This document shows, piece after piece, positions 54,612 through 64,000 of a stretch of 64,000 nt of DNA. This DNA comes from Psychrobacter sp. NG254 (GTDB lineage Bacteria; Pseudomonadota; Gammaproteobacteria; Pseudomonadales; Moraxellaceae). How positions within the stretch are numbered: position 1 is the stretch's first letter; each line of letters opens with the position of its first letter. The translations under genes were made by a program, and so were the position numbers. The notes under the pieces are model-generated. The model ran no database searches and was not told where the DNA came from. It saw only the letters and a program-made list of their open reading frames with translations. Where the stretch lies: contig NZ_JADHDA010000004.1 in the NCBI RefSeq assembly GCF_015277735.1, positions 310,001-374,000 of the forward strand, given 5' to 3'.

Positions 54612-55880
54612 ATGCCAATCCACAGTCTTAGCGATATCAATAGCCTTGTTATTAAGCAAAAGCAATATTCAGTCAATGTGCCGGGTATTGCCGGTCTGAG
54701 TGTACGGGTTTCTCCCAATGGCAAAAAGACATATTATCTGCGCTATAGCCATCCACATCTGACGGGCAAGCGTCCCAAAATGATGCTGGGTAATGTGGAA
54801 GACCTCAGTCTATATGAGGTCAAATACCAAGCAGAGTCGATACTTGAGCTAGTCGCAAAAGGTATCGATCCTAAAGCGCGTCATCAACAAGAAAAAACCA
54901 ATAAATACGCCCATCTAAAAAACGCTCCTTTTGCTGAAGTGGTTCAGGCATGGCGCGCTAACAAGATAGCAGGGCGCGGTAAAGGTAAAGCCAACAGAGC
55001 GGCATTTAGTGAATCAACGCTCAAGTTTTGGGATTTGTGTTTGGGCTATATGTGTCAAGAGATTGGTGATCTACGAATGAATGACATCACCAGTGAAATC
55101 ATACTGACCGTGTGCGAGTCGATTCAAAACAACAAGAACCAAGCGACCTTCGTTGGTGCGAGCACTCGGCTATATACGGAAAAAGTATTTTCATTTGCGG
55201 TCGCACGCGGACTGTGTGACAGGAATGTGGCTATCGATACTCGCGGCGAGCTGGCCCCTGCCAACTCAGGTAAGCACTTGCCCGCCATCACTAAGCCTGA
55301 AAAATTTGCGACGCTTCTAAAAGATATGGCCGTCTTTAATGGTGCCAGTAGCACGACGCTCGCGGCAATGAATTTATTGCCTTATGTGTTTGTGCGTAGT
55401 ATCGATCTGCGCTCGATGCGCTGGGATGATATCGATTGGGATAACCATGTATGGTCATTCTCGCCTACCAAAGGCGAAGGTCGTGAAGACATGGTGTCGC
55501 ATTTGGTCGTGCCGCTAGCGACACAAGTCATTGCGCGTTTGCGAGACATGCAGACAATCACAGGACATAACGAATACGTGTTTTCATCGATGCGTGCTTC
55601 GAGCAATGCATACATCAGCAAAGCTGCGCTCGTACAAGTGTTTCATCGATTGGGATACAAAGATGTACAGTGTGCCCACGGATTTCGCGCCTCTGCCAAG
55701 ACCTTGCTCATGGAGCAACCGGAGCTGCGCTATTCAGATATCGTGACAGAGTTACAGCTGGGTCACCGTATCAAAGACACCCATGGCGGTGCTTATAATC
55801 GTCTCGATGAGATCGAGACCAGAGTACAGATGATGCAAGACTGGGCAGATTATATAGATGAGCTACGAAACCATCCTTAA
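54612..55880 (+). CDS. tyrosine recombinase (P4-type integrase)
   Basis: A 422-residue integrase, complete by length. N-terminal DUF4102 arm-binding domain (GLSVRVSPNGKKTYYLRYSH, DPKARHQQE near 87-94), a core-binding domain (about 105-205) and a catalytic domain with Arg262, His356-x-x-Arg359 (AHGFRAS), His385 (LGHRI) and Tyr395 (GAYNR). All catalytic residues are intact. Such enzymes sit at the end of genomic islands, yet the next gene is a housekeeping PEP carboxylase, and no other mobile genes are seen. The island has either been lost or lies to the left with genes not recognisable as mobile. Confidence 0.9.
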   Translation: MPIHSLSDINSLVIKQKQYSVNVPGIAGLSVRVSPNGKKTYYLRYSHPHLTGKRPKMMLGNVEDLSLYEVKYQAESILELVAKGIDPKARHQQEKTNKYAHLKNAPFAEVVQAWRANKIAGRGKGKANRAAFSESTLKFWDLCLGYMCQEIGDLRMNDITSEIILTVCESIQNNKNQATFVGASTRLYTEKVFSFAVARGLCDRNVAIDTRGELAPANSGKHLPAITKPEKFATLLKDMAVFNGASSTTLAAMNLLPYVFVRSIDLRSMRWDDIDWDNHVWSFSPTKGEGREDMVSHLVVPLATQVIARLRDMQTITGHNEYVFSSMRASSNAYISKAALVQVFHRLGYKDVQCAHGFRASAKTLLMEQPELRYSDIVTELQLGHRIKDTHGGAYNRLDEIETRVQMMQDWADYIDELRNHP

Positions 55881-56138
55881 CTAGGAAATTGATACCAGCA
55901 GAACACGATGAACGTTGGTATCACTTTTATTTTGGACTGACTATCACTATCTATAGATGCGCACTTATTTGTATAGAAATAACAAGACGTTTTTTCTAAA
56001 AGACGTTATCCTAGGGTGTGCTCGAACTAAAGCGGTTTATTTAAACGATTACATAAGCAAGTATATGAGCATAAGCAAGATAGGTTATAAAGCAGACAGC
56101 ACGATGTAATTCCCACTCATTTGATAGGAAGGTTAAGG

Positions 56139-58916
56139 ATGACTCTAGATAACAATGTACTACGTGAACGCATCAGCTTATTGGGTTCTTTTTTGGGCGA
56201 AGCAATCTCTCGCCAATCTGGCGAACACACCCTACATACGATCGAGACGCTACGTAAAGGGTTTATCCAGCAACGCCGTGAGCCTAATGACACGCATAAG
56301 CAGCAGCTTATCGACTTTATTGCCTCTTTGGACAATCAAACCTTAAAAAATGTCATACGCGGCTTTTCTATCTATTTTTTCCTAGCCAATCTAAGTGAAG
56401 AAAACTACTTGCGTGAGCAACGCCACGCCCAGCGTATGCAATCAGAACATAGCTGGGAAGGCTCGTTCCGTCGTACCTTGCTTGAGTGTCGTGAGCGAAA
56501 TATTGAGCCCGCTCAGATGAAAGAGCTGATTGACCAGCTAAAATTTATCCCCGTATTTACCGCGCATCCTACCGAAGCGCGGCGCCGTACGACGATGAAT
56601 ATATTACAAAGTCTCTTCACTCATAGCGACGGTTTGAACCATACCCAAAACAGTTTTGCCTACGAGCAAGCAAAGGCTCAAACTGCGCAGACGATTGATC
56701 TATTATGGTCGTCCGATGAAGTGCGTACACGTAAGCCATTGGTATATGATGAGATCAATAACGGCCTGCACTACTTTAATGCCAGCTTGTTTAATGCCAT
56801 TCCTAAAGTGTATCGCAATATCAAAAAAGCCATCGTCGATATCTACCCAGAGCTGACCGATTATCCATTACCTGCCTTTATGAGCTTTGGTTCTTGGATC
56901 GGTGGCGATAGAGATGGCAATCCTTTTGTGACTTTTGAAACCACCGAACGTGCTGTACTGATGCATGCGGATACCGTGCTGCGTCACTATCAAGTATTAC
57001 TCAAAAAACTGCGCCGACAGCTTATTCATAGCGACACTATTGTGACCGTATCTTCTGACGTATATGCAAAGATCAAAAGTTATGATGAGCTCGATCAGCG
57101 GGTATTTGACTACAATCTCGATGATTACAGTAATGAGCCTTATCGTCGGCTGCTCTCTATCATTCTGACTAAAGTCAAAGCCACCAATCGCCGTATCCAA
57201 AGCAAAGGCACTGATATTGAGGCTGAAAAAGATGCGTATGCCAACCCAGAAGAATTACTAGAAGACCTACGCATTATCCGTCATAGCGTCAACACTCATG
57301 ACACAGCACATGCAGATGGATTACTACTAGATGTGATTCGTCTGGTCAAGACCTGTGGCTTTCATTTGGCAGCGCTCGATATCCGTCAGGAGTCGTCTTA
57401 TCATAGTGAAGTCATTGCCGATATCTTTGCCAGTGCTTCTAACCTACCAGACTATCAAGCGCTCAGTGAGCTAGAACGCCGTGACTGGTTGACACGCTTG
57501 CTGGAAAAACCGGGCACGCCTCTCATCTATACTGACAACCTAGCAGACAAAACACGCGAGCAGTTGGCACTGATGAACTCAGTCGCCACCCTACGCAAAC
57601 TGGTTGGTCAAGACACCTTTGGCAGTTACGTCATCTCCATGACCAATAATGCCAGTCAGCTACTAGAAGTGTTGCTATTGATGCGGTTTGCAGGCTTATG
57701 CAGGATTGATGATGACGGTCAATTGTCTGCTGACCTACCTGTCGCACCCTTGTTCGAGACCATTGAAGATCTTAAAAACATCGATAAAATCTTGCCTGCC
57801 GTGTTAGACAATCCGCTGTATCGTGGACTGTTACAGAATACCGATAACACGCAAGAGATCATGTTGGGTTACTCAGACTCATCGAAAGATGGCGGCATCA
57901 TCACTTCAGCATGGCAGCTTTATAGCGCGCAGCAGACCATCAACCATATCGCTAAGCAATATGGCATCAAAACACGACTGTTCCATGGTCGCGGCGGATC
58001 TGTGAGCCGTGGTGGTGGATCAACGCATAATGCCATCGCCGCACAGCCCGCTGGCACGCTACATGGTCAGATTAAAGTGACTGAACAAGGCGAAGTGCTA
58101 TATGCCAAGTACGCCAATACTGATACCGCTGTATTTGAGCTGACCATGGGTATCACGGGCACACTCAAAGCCTGCTCGTCCAGATTTGTGGTGCAACCTA
58201 CTGAGCTGCCAAATTACGAAGCGCTGTTCGCACGCTTAGCAGACGCAGGTGAACAACGCTATCGCGAGCTGACCGATCATACGGAAGGGTTTTATAAATT
58301 CTATTCCGAGGTCACCCCTGTACAAGAAATCTCTTTATTAAACATTGGCTCACGTCCCGCCCATCGCAAAAAAGGCCTACCAAGTAAGACCACCTTGCGA
58401 GCGATTCCTTGGGTGTTTGGCTGGTCATTGGCACGCTTTACCCTACCTGCTTGGTATGGTGTAGGTAGTGCGCTGCATAGTGTCAAAGCTGATGAGGCGT
58501 TAATGAAAGAGATGAATAAGCACTGGCCGTTTTTTAGCGTGTTTATCAGTAATATTGAAATGGCCTTTACCAAAGCCAATATGAATATTGCCAAAGCCTA
58601 TAGCCAACTATGTGATGATAAGCCGTTACGCGAAAAAATCATGACAGCGGTCACCGATGAACACACGCTGACCAATTCAGGCCTAAACTCTCTGCTTGAG
58701 CAAGACTCTTTATTATCTAATCAGCAAAACCTTGCTTCATCCCTGCAATGGCGCGACGCTTATCTAGACCCGATCAACTATATACAGATTGAGCTGTTGA
58801 AGCGTTCTAGACAACAGGATACCCCGAACGATTCGGCACATGGCGACATTAATGTAGAAGACCCATTAATCCGTAGTATTAATGCACTAGCAGCTGGTTT
58901 ACGTAATACTGGTTAG
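56139..58916 (+). CDS. ppc: phosphoenolpyruvate carboxylase
   Basis: The ATG at 56139 with AGGAAGG six bases upstream is preferred to a TTG six codons earlier; 925 residues. It makes oxaloacetate from phosphoenolpyruvate and bicarbonate, feeding the TCA cycle (and citrate for the siderophore). Catalytic motifs are VFTAHPTEARRR (His143), GSWIGGDRDGNP, GYSDSSKDGG and the glycine loop FHGRGGSVSRGGGSTH; the protein ends in the typical NTG. It is single-gene, ended by a hairpin. Confidence 0.97.
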   Translation: MTLDNNVLRERISLLGSFLGEAISRQSGEHTLHTIETLRKGFIQQRREPNDTHKQQLIDFIASLDNQTLKNVIRGFSIYFFLANLSEENYLREQRHAQRMQSEHSWEGSFRRTLLECRERNIEPAQMKELIDQLKFIPVFTAHPTEARRRTTMNILQSLFTHSDGLNHTQNSFAYEQAKAQTAQTIDLLWSSDEVRTRKPLVYDEINNGLHYFNASLFNAIPKVYRNIKKAIVDIYPELTDYPLPAFMSFGSWIGGDRDGNPFVTFETTERAVLMHADTVLRHYQVLLKKLRRQLIHSDTIVTVSSDVYAKIKSYDELDQRVFDYNLDDYSNEPYRRLLSIILTKVKATNRRIQSKGTDIEAEKDAYANPEELLEDLRIIRHSVNTHDTAHADGLLLDVIRLVKTCGFHLAALDIRQESSYHSEVIADIFASASNLPDYQALSELERRDWLTRLLEKPGTPLIYTDNLADKTREQLALMNSVATLRKLVGQDTFGSYVISMTNNASQLLEVLLLMRFAGLCRIDDDGQLSADLPVAPLFETIEDLKNIDKILPAVLDNPLYRGLLQNTDNTQEIMLGYSDSSKDGGIITSAWQLYSAQQTINHIAKQYGIKTRLFHGRGGSVSRGGGSTHNAIAAQPAGTLHGQIKVTEQGEVLYAKYANTDTAVFELTMGITGTLKACSSRFVVQPTELPNYEALFARLADAGEQRYRELTDHTEGFYKFYSEVTPVQEISLLNIGSRPAHRKKGLPSKTTLRAIPWVFGWSLARFTLPAWYGVGSALHSVKADEALMKEMNKHWPFFSVFISNIEMAFTKANMNIAKAYSQLCDDKPLREKIMTAVTDEHTLTNSGLNSLLEQDSLLSNQQNLASSLQWRDAYLDPINYIQIELLKRSRQQDTPNDSAHGDINVEDPLIRSINALAAGLRNTG

Positions 58917-58979
58917 GGTAGCTTTTCGCTAAGTAGTTTTGAGATAGATAGAACACTTATAATAATTGTCGCTAAATAT

Positions 58980-59014
58980 TGAGGTTTCGTTCGCGAAGCC
59001 TCAAATCTTTTAAA
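58980..59014 (+). terminator. terminator after ppc
   Basis: TGAGGTTTCG (58980-58989) pairs with CGAAGCCTCA (58994-59003) with one G-U pair around a TTCG loop, followed by AATCTTTT. Confidence 0.75.
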
Positions 59015-59172
59015 GCCCTTCAAAAAATAGCACACTAAATCCAAATCACGATTTAGTACTGGTTGATTGATATTACCTATTAGGTGATTCGTAATTCATT
59101 GTTTGAATAACCGATCCTAACAAGATACCGTAAAATATATTTTTACTTCATGTATATGTAGGGTCTGCTCCA

Positions 59173-60339
59173 ATGGAAACGCCTCAAGCAACACCATCTC
59201 TAGACATTGCCGTAGCAAATGACTTTCAAATAGAATCCGTTGCGCTCATTGACCGCGCCATTCAAATACGCTGGAATGATGGTATCGACAGTACGTACCA
59301 CTATATCTGGCTGCGTGACAACTGCCCGTCGGCTTTTCATCCGCAAACTGGCGAGCGTAGCTTTGATTTGCTGAGTATCTCAAAAGATATCCATCCACTA
59401 TGCGTCTCTTTTGATGAGACAACGCTGACGATTGAATGGTCAGAACAAGCACATATCAGCCACTTTGAACAAAGCTGGTTACGTGAGTTTGGTTATTCTA
59501 GTACATTGGCCAAGGACCATAGCAGTCCTTATGAAAGCTGGGATGGCACGTTTATTGACCACATCCCCATGTATGACCAACAGAGCATCATGACCAGTGA
59601 CAGTGCTTTATATGAGTGGATGAGTGCGCTAGATAAATATGGGCTTACCATTATTGATAATATGCCGAACGATTCTGACGCTGGTGTACAAACAGCCATG
59701 CGAGTCGACTATTTACGGCAGACTAATTTTGGCATGACCTTTGATGTGATATCAGAAAAATCGCCGATTAATTTGGCTTATACGTCACTCTCATTACCTT
59801 TGCATACCGACTTGCCAAATCAGGAGTTGCCTCCAGGCTATCAATTTTTGCATTTTTTGAGTAATGAAAGCATAGGTGGCGAATCTACTTTCGTAGACGG
59901 ATTAAAGGTGTTAGAAGGGTTACGAGAAGAGCAGCCTGAGTATTTTCGCTTGCTTGCCGAGTATGCCATCCCCTTTCGTTTTCATGACACTGCCCATGAT
60001 ATCCGTGAGCACCACCCTGTTATCAATCTAGACAACTTTGGCAACATTGTCGAAATCAAATACAACGCCCATCTTGCAGATGTTTTTGATTTGCCAAGTG
60101 ATGTTATGTACGACTACTATCTTGCTTATCGAGAGCTGATGGCTCGATTGAAAGACAGTCGCTATAAGATTGAATTAAAATTAGCAGCGGGTCAAATGGT
60201 GGTTTTTGATAACCGCCGCGTCCTGCACGGACGTAATGCATTTGATGAAAACGTCGGTGAGCGTCGTCTCAAAGGCTGTTATGTTGACCGCTCAGAGTTC
60301 AAAAGCCGTTTACGAACGCTTAAAAAGCAACTGGCTTAA
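59173..60339 (+). CDS. gamma-butyrobetaine dioxygenase-like Fe(II)/2-oxoglutarate oxygenase
   Basis: A 388-residue TauD/TfdA-type oxygenase. The N-terminal DUF971 domain (about 20-105) contains IQIRWNDGIDSTYHYIWLRD and is typical of gamma-butyrobetaine hydroxylase. The catalytic domain has the iron ligands HTD (in LPLHTDLPN) and the distal His in RRVLHGRNAF, and the 2-oxoglutarate Arg in GERRLKGCYVDRSEFKSR. It probably hydroxylates gamma-butyrobetaine (carnitine synthesis) or a related trimethylammonium compound. It is alone on its strand; the downstream convergent MFS gene is not an obvious partner. Confidence 0.88.
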   Translation: METPQATPSLDIAVANDFQIESVALIDRAIQIRWNDGIDSTYHYIWLRDNCPSAFHPQTGERSFDLLSISKDIHPLCVSFDETTLTIEWSEQAHISHFEQSWLREFGYSSTLAKDHSSPYESWDGTFIDHIPMYDQQSIMTSDSALYEWMSALDKYGLTIIDNMPNDSDAGVQTAMRVDYLRQTNFGMTFDVISEKSPINLAYTSLSLPLHTDLPNQELPPGYQFLHFLSNESIGGESTFVDGLKVLEGLREEQPEYFRLLAEYAIPFRFHDTAHDIREHHPVINLDNFGNIVEIKYNAHLADVFDLPSDVMYDYYLAYRELMARLKDSRYKIELKLAAGQMVVFDNRRVLHGRNAFDENVGERRLKGCYVDRSEFKSRLRTLKKQLA

Positions 60340-60348
60340 TTAAAACGA

Positions 60349-60389
60349 AAACCGTCTGATGCTGTTGGTAATACAGAATCAGACGGTTT
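60349..60389. terminator. hairpin between convergent genes
   Basis: AAACCGTCTGAT (60349-60360) pairs perfectly with ATCAGACGGTTT (60378-60389). Read on the minus strand it is followed by TCGTTTTAATT, so it best serves the MFS gene that ends at 60462. Confidence 0.7.
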
Positions 60390-60461
60390 GACGAGGGTTG
60401 GCCAAGGATTATTAGCCCCTTCCCTTTTTCTACTTTATCTCTATCCCACTATAGCAATCTA

Positions 60462-61601
60462 TCAAGCAAATTTACGACCTTTCACAAATAAAACCATGCT
60501 AATAATGACGCTCAACACGCTGCACATAATAAACACGTTGTGCGCGCCGCCTGGCATGTACTCCATAAATGATGTGAAGAACTGACCCGAAAACACTGCC
60601 ATCGTAAAGTAAGATAAGTTGCGTCCTCGTACGTTAGCAGCACTTAGCTCGACGGTCATGTGGTTCAACAGCGGAATACTAAAACCAAATCCAATACCAA
60701 TCAATAGCGCGCCTAATACTAATAGCAAGGTACTGGCTTGCGTAAAGCAGATATACGACAACGCAAATGCTAAAAATGCCAGTGCCAATACTTTTGGTTC
60801 ATTCAACCATTTGATTATTTTTGGCATAAAGCCTGCGGTAACGACCGCCACCAAAGAGATAAAGGCCAGCAGTTGACCAATTTGTGATTCGTTATAGCTC
60901 AACTCATGCATGGTGATGGGCAATAACACGGTTGAGGTAAAAAATATGGTCATCGCTAGGGTTGAGATAAGATACACATTTTTTAGCGATAAGCCACTAA
61001 TGATGGTTTTGCTATCGTCCTCGGCAATCTGATCGTTGTTTACAGCAGTTACATGATGCCGTGGTACAAACAGTAGCAGCATGGCTAAAAACACCCACGC
61101 TACTAAATAAATCGATAGCGGTAATGCCCAAAACTGTGAAGCCAGCAAGCCACCTAAAAATAAGAATATGACCCCGCCCAGCTCAATGGACATACCTTGC
61201 TTGGCAATCATCTTTAAGCGAGCCTCCCCCTGATACCACGTGGAGATTAGTACCGTACAGCTCGCCATGACGACTGCCGTTATACCGCCCAATAGAAACC
61301 GATTGCTAAACACCTGTGCTGGTCCATGTAGAAGATAAGCACTGGCACCTGCAAGTCCGTATAAAAACAAACCAATCATCAAGAGTTTATACGCACCATA
61401 TTTATCGATTAACTTGCCAGCCAGTGGCGCAAATACCACCGCACCCAATGACGGCAAGGTGATTAACAGCACGCTGTTGTCGGTAATGCCCAAGCCTGCC
61501 GAAATGCTGACCAAGCCGGGTGCCAGTAACGTACCGACCATAATGGTCAAACTGGCAATACACAGTAAGGTTAAACTACCTGCGGTTTTTAATTGGTTCA
61601 T
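60462..61601 (-). CDS. MFS transporter
   Basis: A 379-residue, twelve-helix transporter with AGGGA before its ATG. The loop motif GKLIDKYGAYKLLMIGL between helices 2 and 3 is the MFS signature, and helix 5 contains a weak motif C. Relatives include bacillibactin-exporter-like and multidrug families; the substrate is not predictable. It is on the same strand as the next MFS gene, whose end is 69 bases before this start, so the two may be co-transcribed. Confidence 0.8.
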   Translation of the reverse strand: MNQLKTAGSLTLLCIASLTIMVGTLLAPGLVSISAGLGITDNSVLLITLPSLGAVVFAPLAGKLIDKYGAYKLLMIGLFLYGLAGASAYLLHGPAQVFSNRFLLGGITAVVMASCTVLISTWYQGEARLKMIAKQGMSIELGGVIFLFLGGLLASQFWALPLSIYLVAWVFLAMLLLFVPRHHVTAVNNDQIAEDDSKTIISGLSLKNVYLISTLAMTIFFTSTVLLPITMHELSYNESQIGQLLAFISLVAVVTAGFMPKIIKWLNEPKVLALAFLAFALSYICFTQASTLLLVLGALLIGIGFGFSIPLLNHMTVELSAANVRGRNLSYFTMAVFSGQFFTSFMEYMPGGAHNVFIMCSVLSVIISMVLFVKGRKFA

Positions 61602-61670
61602 ATGTGTCCCTAGTCGTTTCGATATCTATGTACGAATATAACTTTATTGATATAACTGTACTGATATCAC

Positions 61671-62855
61671 TTATTTTTTGGCGAATGCATTAAATATTGC
61701 GCTGATGATGATAAAGACGATACTGACCACCACCACTCCTGGCCATTGGTATAAGGCAAAAGCTTTGACACCCGCCATCGACCCCAATGCCCCACCTGTG
61801 TAGTAACCCAACATATAGATACCGTTGATCCGGCTTTGGGCGGCTGAATCGATACTAAAGACGCGAACCTGATTGGCCACTTGCGCGCTGAATACAGCAA
61901 AGTCGATTAAAATAATACCGACAATCAGCGACACCAAATTACCTGCGAACAATCCTGTAATAGCAAAACCTGTAGCAGCCAGTGCCAATGCGATCATCAC
62001 TAAGGTTTTAGAGCCCAGTTTATTGACCCATTTGCCAGAGGATTTAGCCCCTATCATGCCTGCCAGCGCAATCACACCAAACAATCCTGCTTGCTGTGCA
62101 TTGTAATTAAAAGGCGCATCACTGACATAAATCGCGAGCGTTGCCCACAGCACATTGAATGAAGCAAACCAAAATGCGCCAGCCAAGGTGAATTTTTGCA
62201 GGGATTTGTGTTTTACAAATAGTGACAAGCTACTTTTGATAAGCGGAAAGTAACGCAATGTGGTTTGCGGCGTATTGGTTGGCAAAAATACCCGCAGTAA
62301 TACCCCAAAGATAGCGGCAAGTGCTGCAGACATCACAAACACGCGGCGCCAACCGAACTGCTCCCCTACAAACCCACTTAAGGTTCTGGATAATAGAATA
62401 CCTATGGTCAATCCCATCATCAGGGTACCAAGGGTTGCGCCTTTGTTTTCAGGAGACACCATGGATGCGGCAAAAGGAATAAGCTGCTGGGTAATATTGG
62501 CGCTGACACCAATCAAAAATACTGATAGCAATAGTATAGGCAAGCTTGGTGACATGGCAGCAAAGCCGCATGCTGCCACCAATAAGCAGGATAAAATACC
62601 AATCAGGCGTCTACGCGCAATCGAATCGCCCAATGGTGAGAGGAACAGTAAAGCAAAGGCATAACCAAACTGCGTCAATGCCGGAATACTACCCAGTTGT
62701 GAGTCAGTCAAATCAAACTCATGGCCAATGAGCGGTAAAATCGGCTGATTGTAATAAAGGTTGGCGGCGGTTGCGGCAATCGCTGCGGTCATTAACAGTA
62801 AAATAAATCTGCTTAACGACTGGCTTGACGATTGGCTTGGTACGGGCTTATTCAT
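61671..62855 (-). CDS. MFS transporter (DHA1 family)
   Basis: A 394-residue, twelve-helix transporter. Seen: AATAANLYYNQPILPLIGHE in helix 1, FLSPLGDSIARRRLIGI (loop 2-3 motif) and TLGTLMMGLTIGILLSRTLS (motif C, antiporter type). This pattern (YNQP) is common in small-molecule and drug exporters of the YgaY kind. A LysR gene is divergent 163 bases upstream and probably regulates it and perhaps the following MFS gene. Confidence 0.82.
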   Translation of the reverse strand: MNKPVPSQSSSQSLSRFILLLMTAAIAATAANLYYNQPILPLIGHEFDLTDSQLGSIPALTQFGYAFALLFLSPLGDSIARRRLIGILSCLLVAACGFAAMSPSLPILLLSVFLIGVSANITQQLIPFAASMVSPENKGATLGTLMMGLTIGILLSRTLSGFVGEQFGWRRVFVMSAALAAIFGVLLRVFLPTNTPQTTLRYFPLIKSSLSLFVKHKSLQKFTLAGAFWFASFNVLWATLAIYVSDAPFNYNAQQAGLFGVIALAGMIGAKSSGKWVNKLGSKTLVMIALALAATGFAITGLFAGNLVSLIVGIILIDFAVFSAQVANQVRVFSIDSAAQSRINGIYMLGYYTGGALGSMAGVKAFALYQWPGVVVVSIVFIIISAIFNAFAKK

Positions 62856-63018
62856 TTTTATCTCTAATCATTTAATCAATCATGTGGTGATTATAAAGCG
62901 CCTTAATCAATAACAAAAATGATAATATATGATTGAATCCATGCAAATACTGTATAGATAAAAAATTTAAGACTGAGCAAGATTTTGATGAAAGACATTA
63001 ATAAAAGGAATTAATGAT

Positions 63019-63930
63019 ATGGATATAAAAACACTCAAAAGCTTTATGGCAGTGGCCAAGTACCAGAGCTTTTCGGAAGCGGCGCGTGAGCTGTATACCG
63101 TACAACCTGCTATCAGTCGCCATATCTCATCGTTAGAGACAGAATTGGGTGTTGTTCTGTTTAACCGCACCTCTCGTGAGGTAACTATCACGCCCGCTGG
63201 CGAGCAACTACTGAAAGACGCCGCTGTTATTTTGAGCTTAGCAGAGCAAGCGAAAACACAAGTTAAACGAGCACATGACGGACAGGTAGGTACGCTCAAT
63301 ATTGCGCATCTAAGCTCGGCCTGCCTAACCTTTATGGCTAAACTGGTACGCAGTTATAAAGAAAAATTTCCGCACGTGCATGTGTCATTATTTGAGATGA
63401 CGGTAACCGAACAGATAGAAGCGTTCAACAATGACCGCATCGATATTGGTTTTTCTAGGCCATTGCCAAGCGCTATTGCTAATGATTTTGTTAGCCACAG
63501 TATTTATATTGATAAATTGGTGGCGATTGTGAACCAGAGCCATGCCTTAGCCGATCAAAAAACCATTGATTTGGCGCAGCTAAAAGATGATAAGTTTATT
63601 ATTTTTAACCGTGATGAAGCGGTTGGTCTATTTGATGAAACCATCATGCTATGTAAACAAGCTGGGTTTTCGCCCAATATCATCAGTCAACCCAAGCACA
63701 TGCAGACATTGGTGACCGAGGTAGCTGCAGGCTTAGGTGTGGCGATTGCGCCCTATTGTGTGCGCAAGCTTTATAGTGGCGGGTGTCACTTTATGACGCT
63801 AAACAATGTCAGCACCCACATACCCGTGCATATCCAATACAAGCAGACCAATAACAGTGCGACGGTTGCCGCTTTCGTCGCGGTAGCATTAAACGCAACA
63901 GATGACATACAGCAAAGTATGGCGTATTAA
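63019..63930 (+). CDS. LysR-family transcriptional regulator
   Basis: A 303-residue LysR regulator with AAGGA nine bases before the ATG. The helix-turn-helix is FMAVAKYQSFSEAARELYTV followed by QPAISRHISSLETELG. The effector-binding domain is complete. It is divergent from the DHA1-type MFS gene, so control of that exporter is the natural guess; it resembles BenM/CatM-like regulators in length but effector is unknown. Confidence 0.9.
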   Translation: MDIKTLKSFMAVAKYQSFSEAARELYTVQPAISRHISSLETELGVVLFNRTSREVTITPAGEQLLKDAAVILSLAEQAKTQVKRAHDGQVGTLNIAHLSSACLTFMAKLVRSYKEKFPHVHVSLFEMTVTEQIEAFNNDRIDIGFSRPLPSAIANDFVSHSIYIDKLVAIVNQSHALADQKTIDLAQLKDDKFIIFNRDEAVGLFDETIMLCKQAGFSPNIISQPKHMQTLVTEVAAGLGVAIAPYCVRKLYSGGCHFMTLNNVSTHIPVHIQYKQTNNSATVAAFVAVALNATDDIQQSMAY

Positions 63931-63940
63931 ACCCACAAAA

Positions 63941-63976
63941 AAGCCCCATTTATCTGTATATCAGAGAAATGAGGCT
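63941..63976 (+). terminator. hairpin after the LysR gene
   Basis: AAGCCCCATTTATCTG and CAGAGAAATGAGGCTT form a long stem with a few mismatches around a short loop. No clear T run follows on the plus strand, so terminator function is only likely. Confidence 0.5.
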
Positions 63977-64000
63977 TAATACTACTCATATATCAGCTCG

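Noticed and set aside
60462..62855. The two adjacent MFS genes as part of the siderophore export system
   Set aside because: They are over 25 kb from the biosynthetic genes, have no Fur box that I can see, and lie beside a divergent LysR gene that explains them better.
1..64000. CRISPR arrays, rRNA or tRNA genes
   Set aside because: Looked for regular spaced repeats and for TTCGA-type T-loops with flanking stems on both strands; none convincing.

Overview
The window reads as chromosomal DNA of a Moraxellaceae gammaproteobacterium, most probably Psychrobacter. This rests on gene content, moderate GC, a 24-residue PqqA of Acinetobacter/Psychrobacter type, MerR-type copper control, a eat-eutBC ethanolamine locus and several Fur-controlled iron genes; no search was run. 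Most of it is ordinary chromosome with gene-poor, decaying patches between working loci.

Layout. 0-4.2 kb: a left-truncated alpha/beta hydrolase, an amidase C-terminal relic, a lipoprotein sugar/sorbosone-dehydrogenase with its DUF2231 partner, an intact pqqA peptide gene and the clear wreck of pqqB. 4.2-7.4 kb: Sel1-repeat, SUKH-like and unknown small genes, repeats and a shortened HPP gene. 7.4-8.7 kb: an EamA transporter preceded by an FMN riboswitch, so a probable riboflavin importer. 9.6-13.7 kb: ethanolamine permease and ethanolamine ammonia-lyase (eat-eutB-eutC).

13.8-35.5 kb is the centrepiece: a large iron-acquisition region. On the minus strand dat, ddc, a first NIS synthetase, an N-hydroxylase, an acetyltransferase and an MFS exporter form one Fur-box-led unit. 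Two further NIS synthetases and an RraA-like protein form a second unit. A TonB-dependent receptor has its own Fur box. Next to these lie fhuC-fhuD-fhuB and, divergently, an unusually long siderophore-interacting reductase, sharing a Fur box. The enzymes fit a citrate / 1,3-diaminopropane hydroxamate siderophore (rhizobactin 1021, schizokinen or acinetoferrin type), but the third synthetase and the RraA-like protein, which lacks the usual Arg before its metal-site Asp, are not part of the textbook pathway.

35.7-50.5 kb: an orphan NADAR protein, a hydrolase, an SDR / DsbA-like isomerase pair with divergent HxlR regulator, small unknown genes, copA-cueR with a 19-bp-spacer promoter, a nuclease-like gene split by one in-frame amber codon, and a LysR / GST / medium-chain dehydrogenase locus. 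50.8-64 kb: homocysteine S-methyltransferase, a 170-bp MITE, a MarR-controlled second siderophore-interacting protein, a lone P4-type integrase, PEP carboxylase, a gamma-butyrobetaine-dioxygenase-like enzyme, two MFS transporters and a LysR regulator.

The best candidates for something new are the three-synthetase plus RraA-like siderophore locus, the amber-interrupted nuclease-like gene, and the orphan pqqA beside a decayed pqqB. No CRISPR array, rRNA or tRNA was seen.
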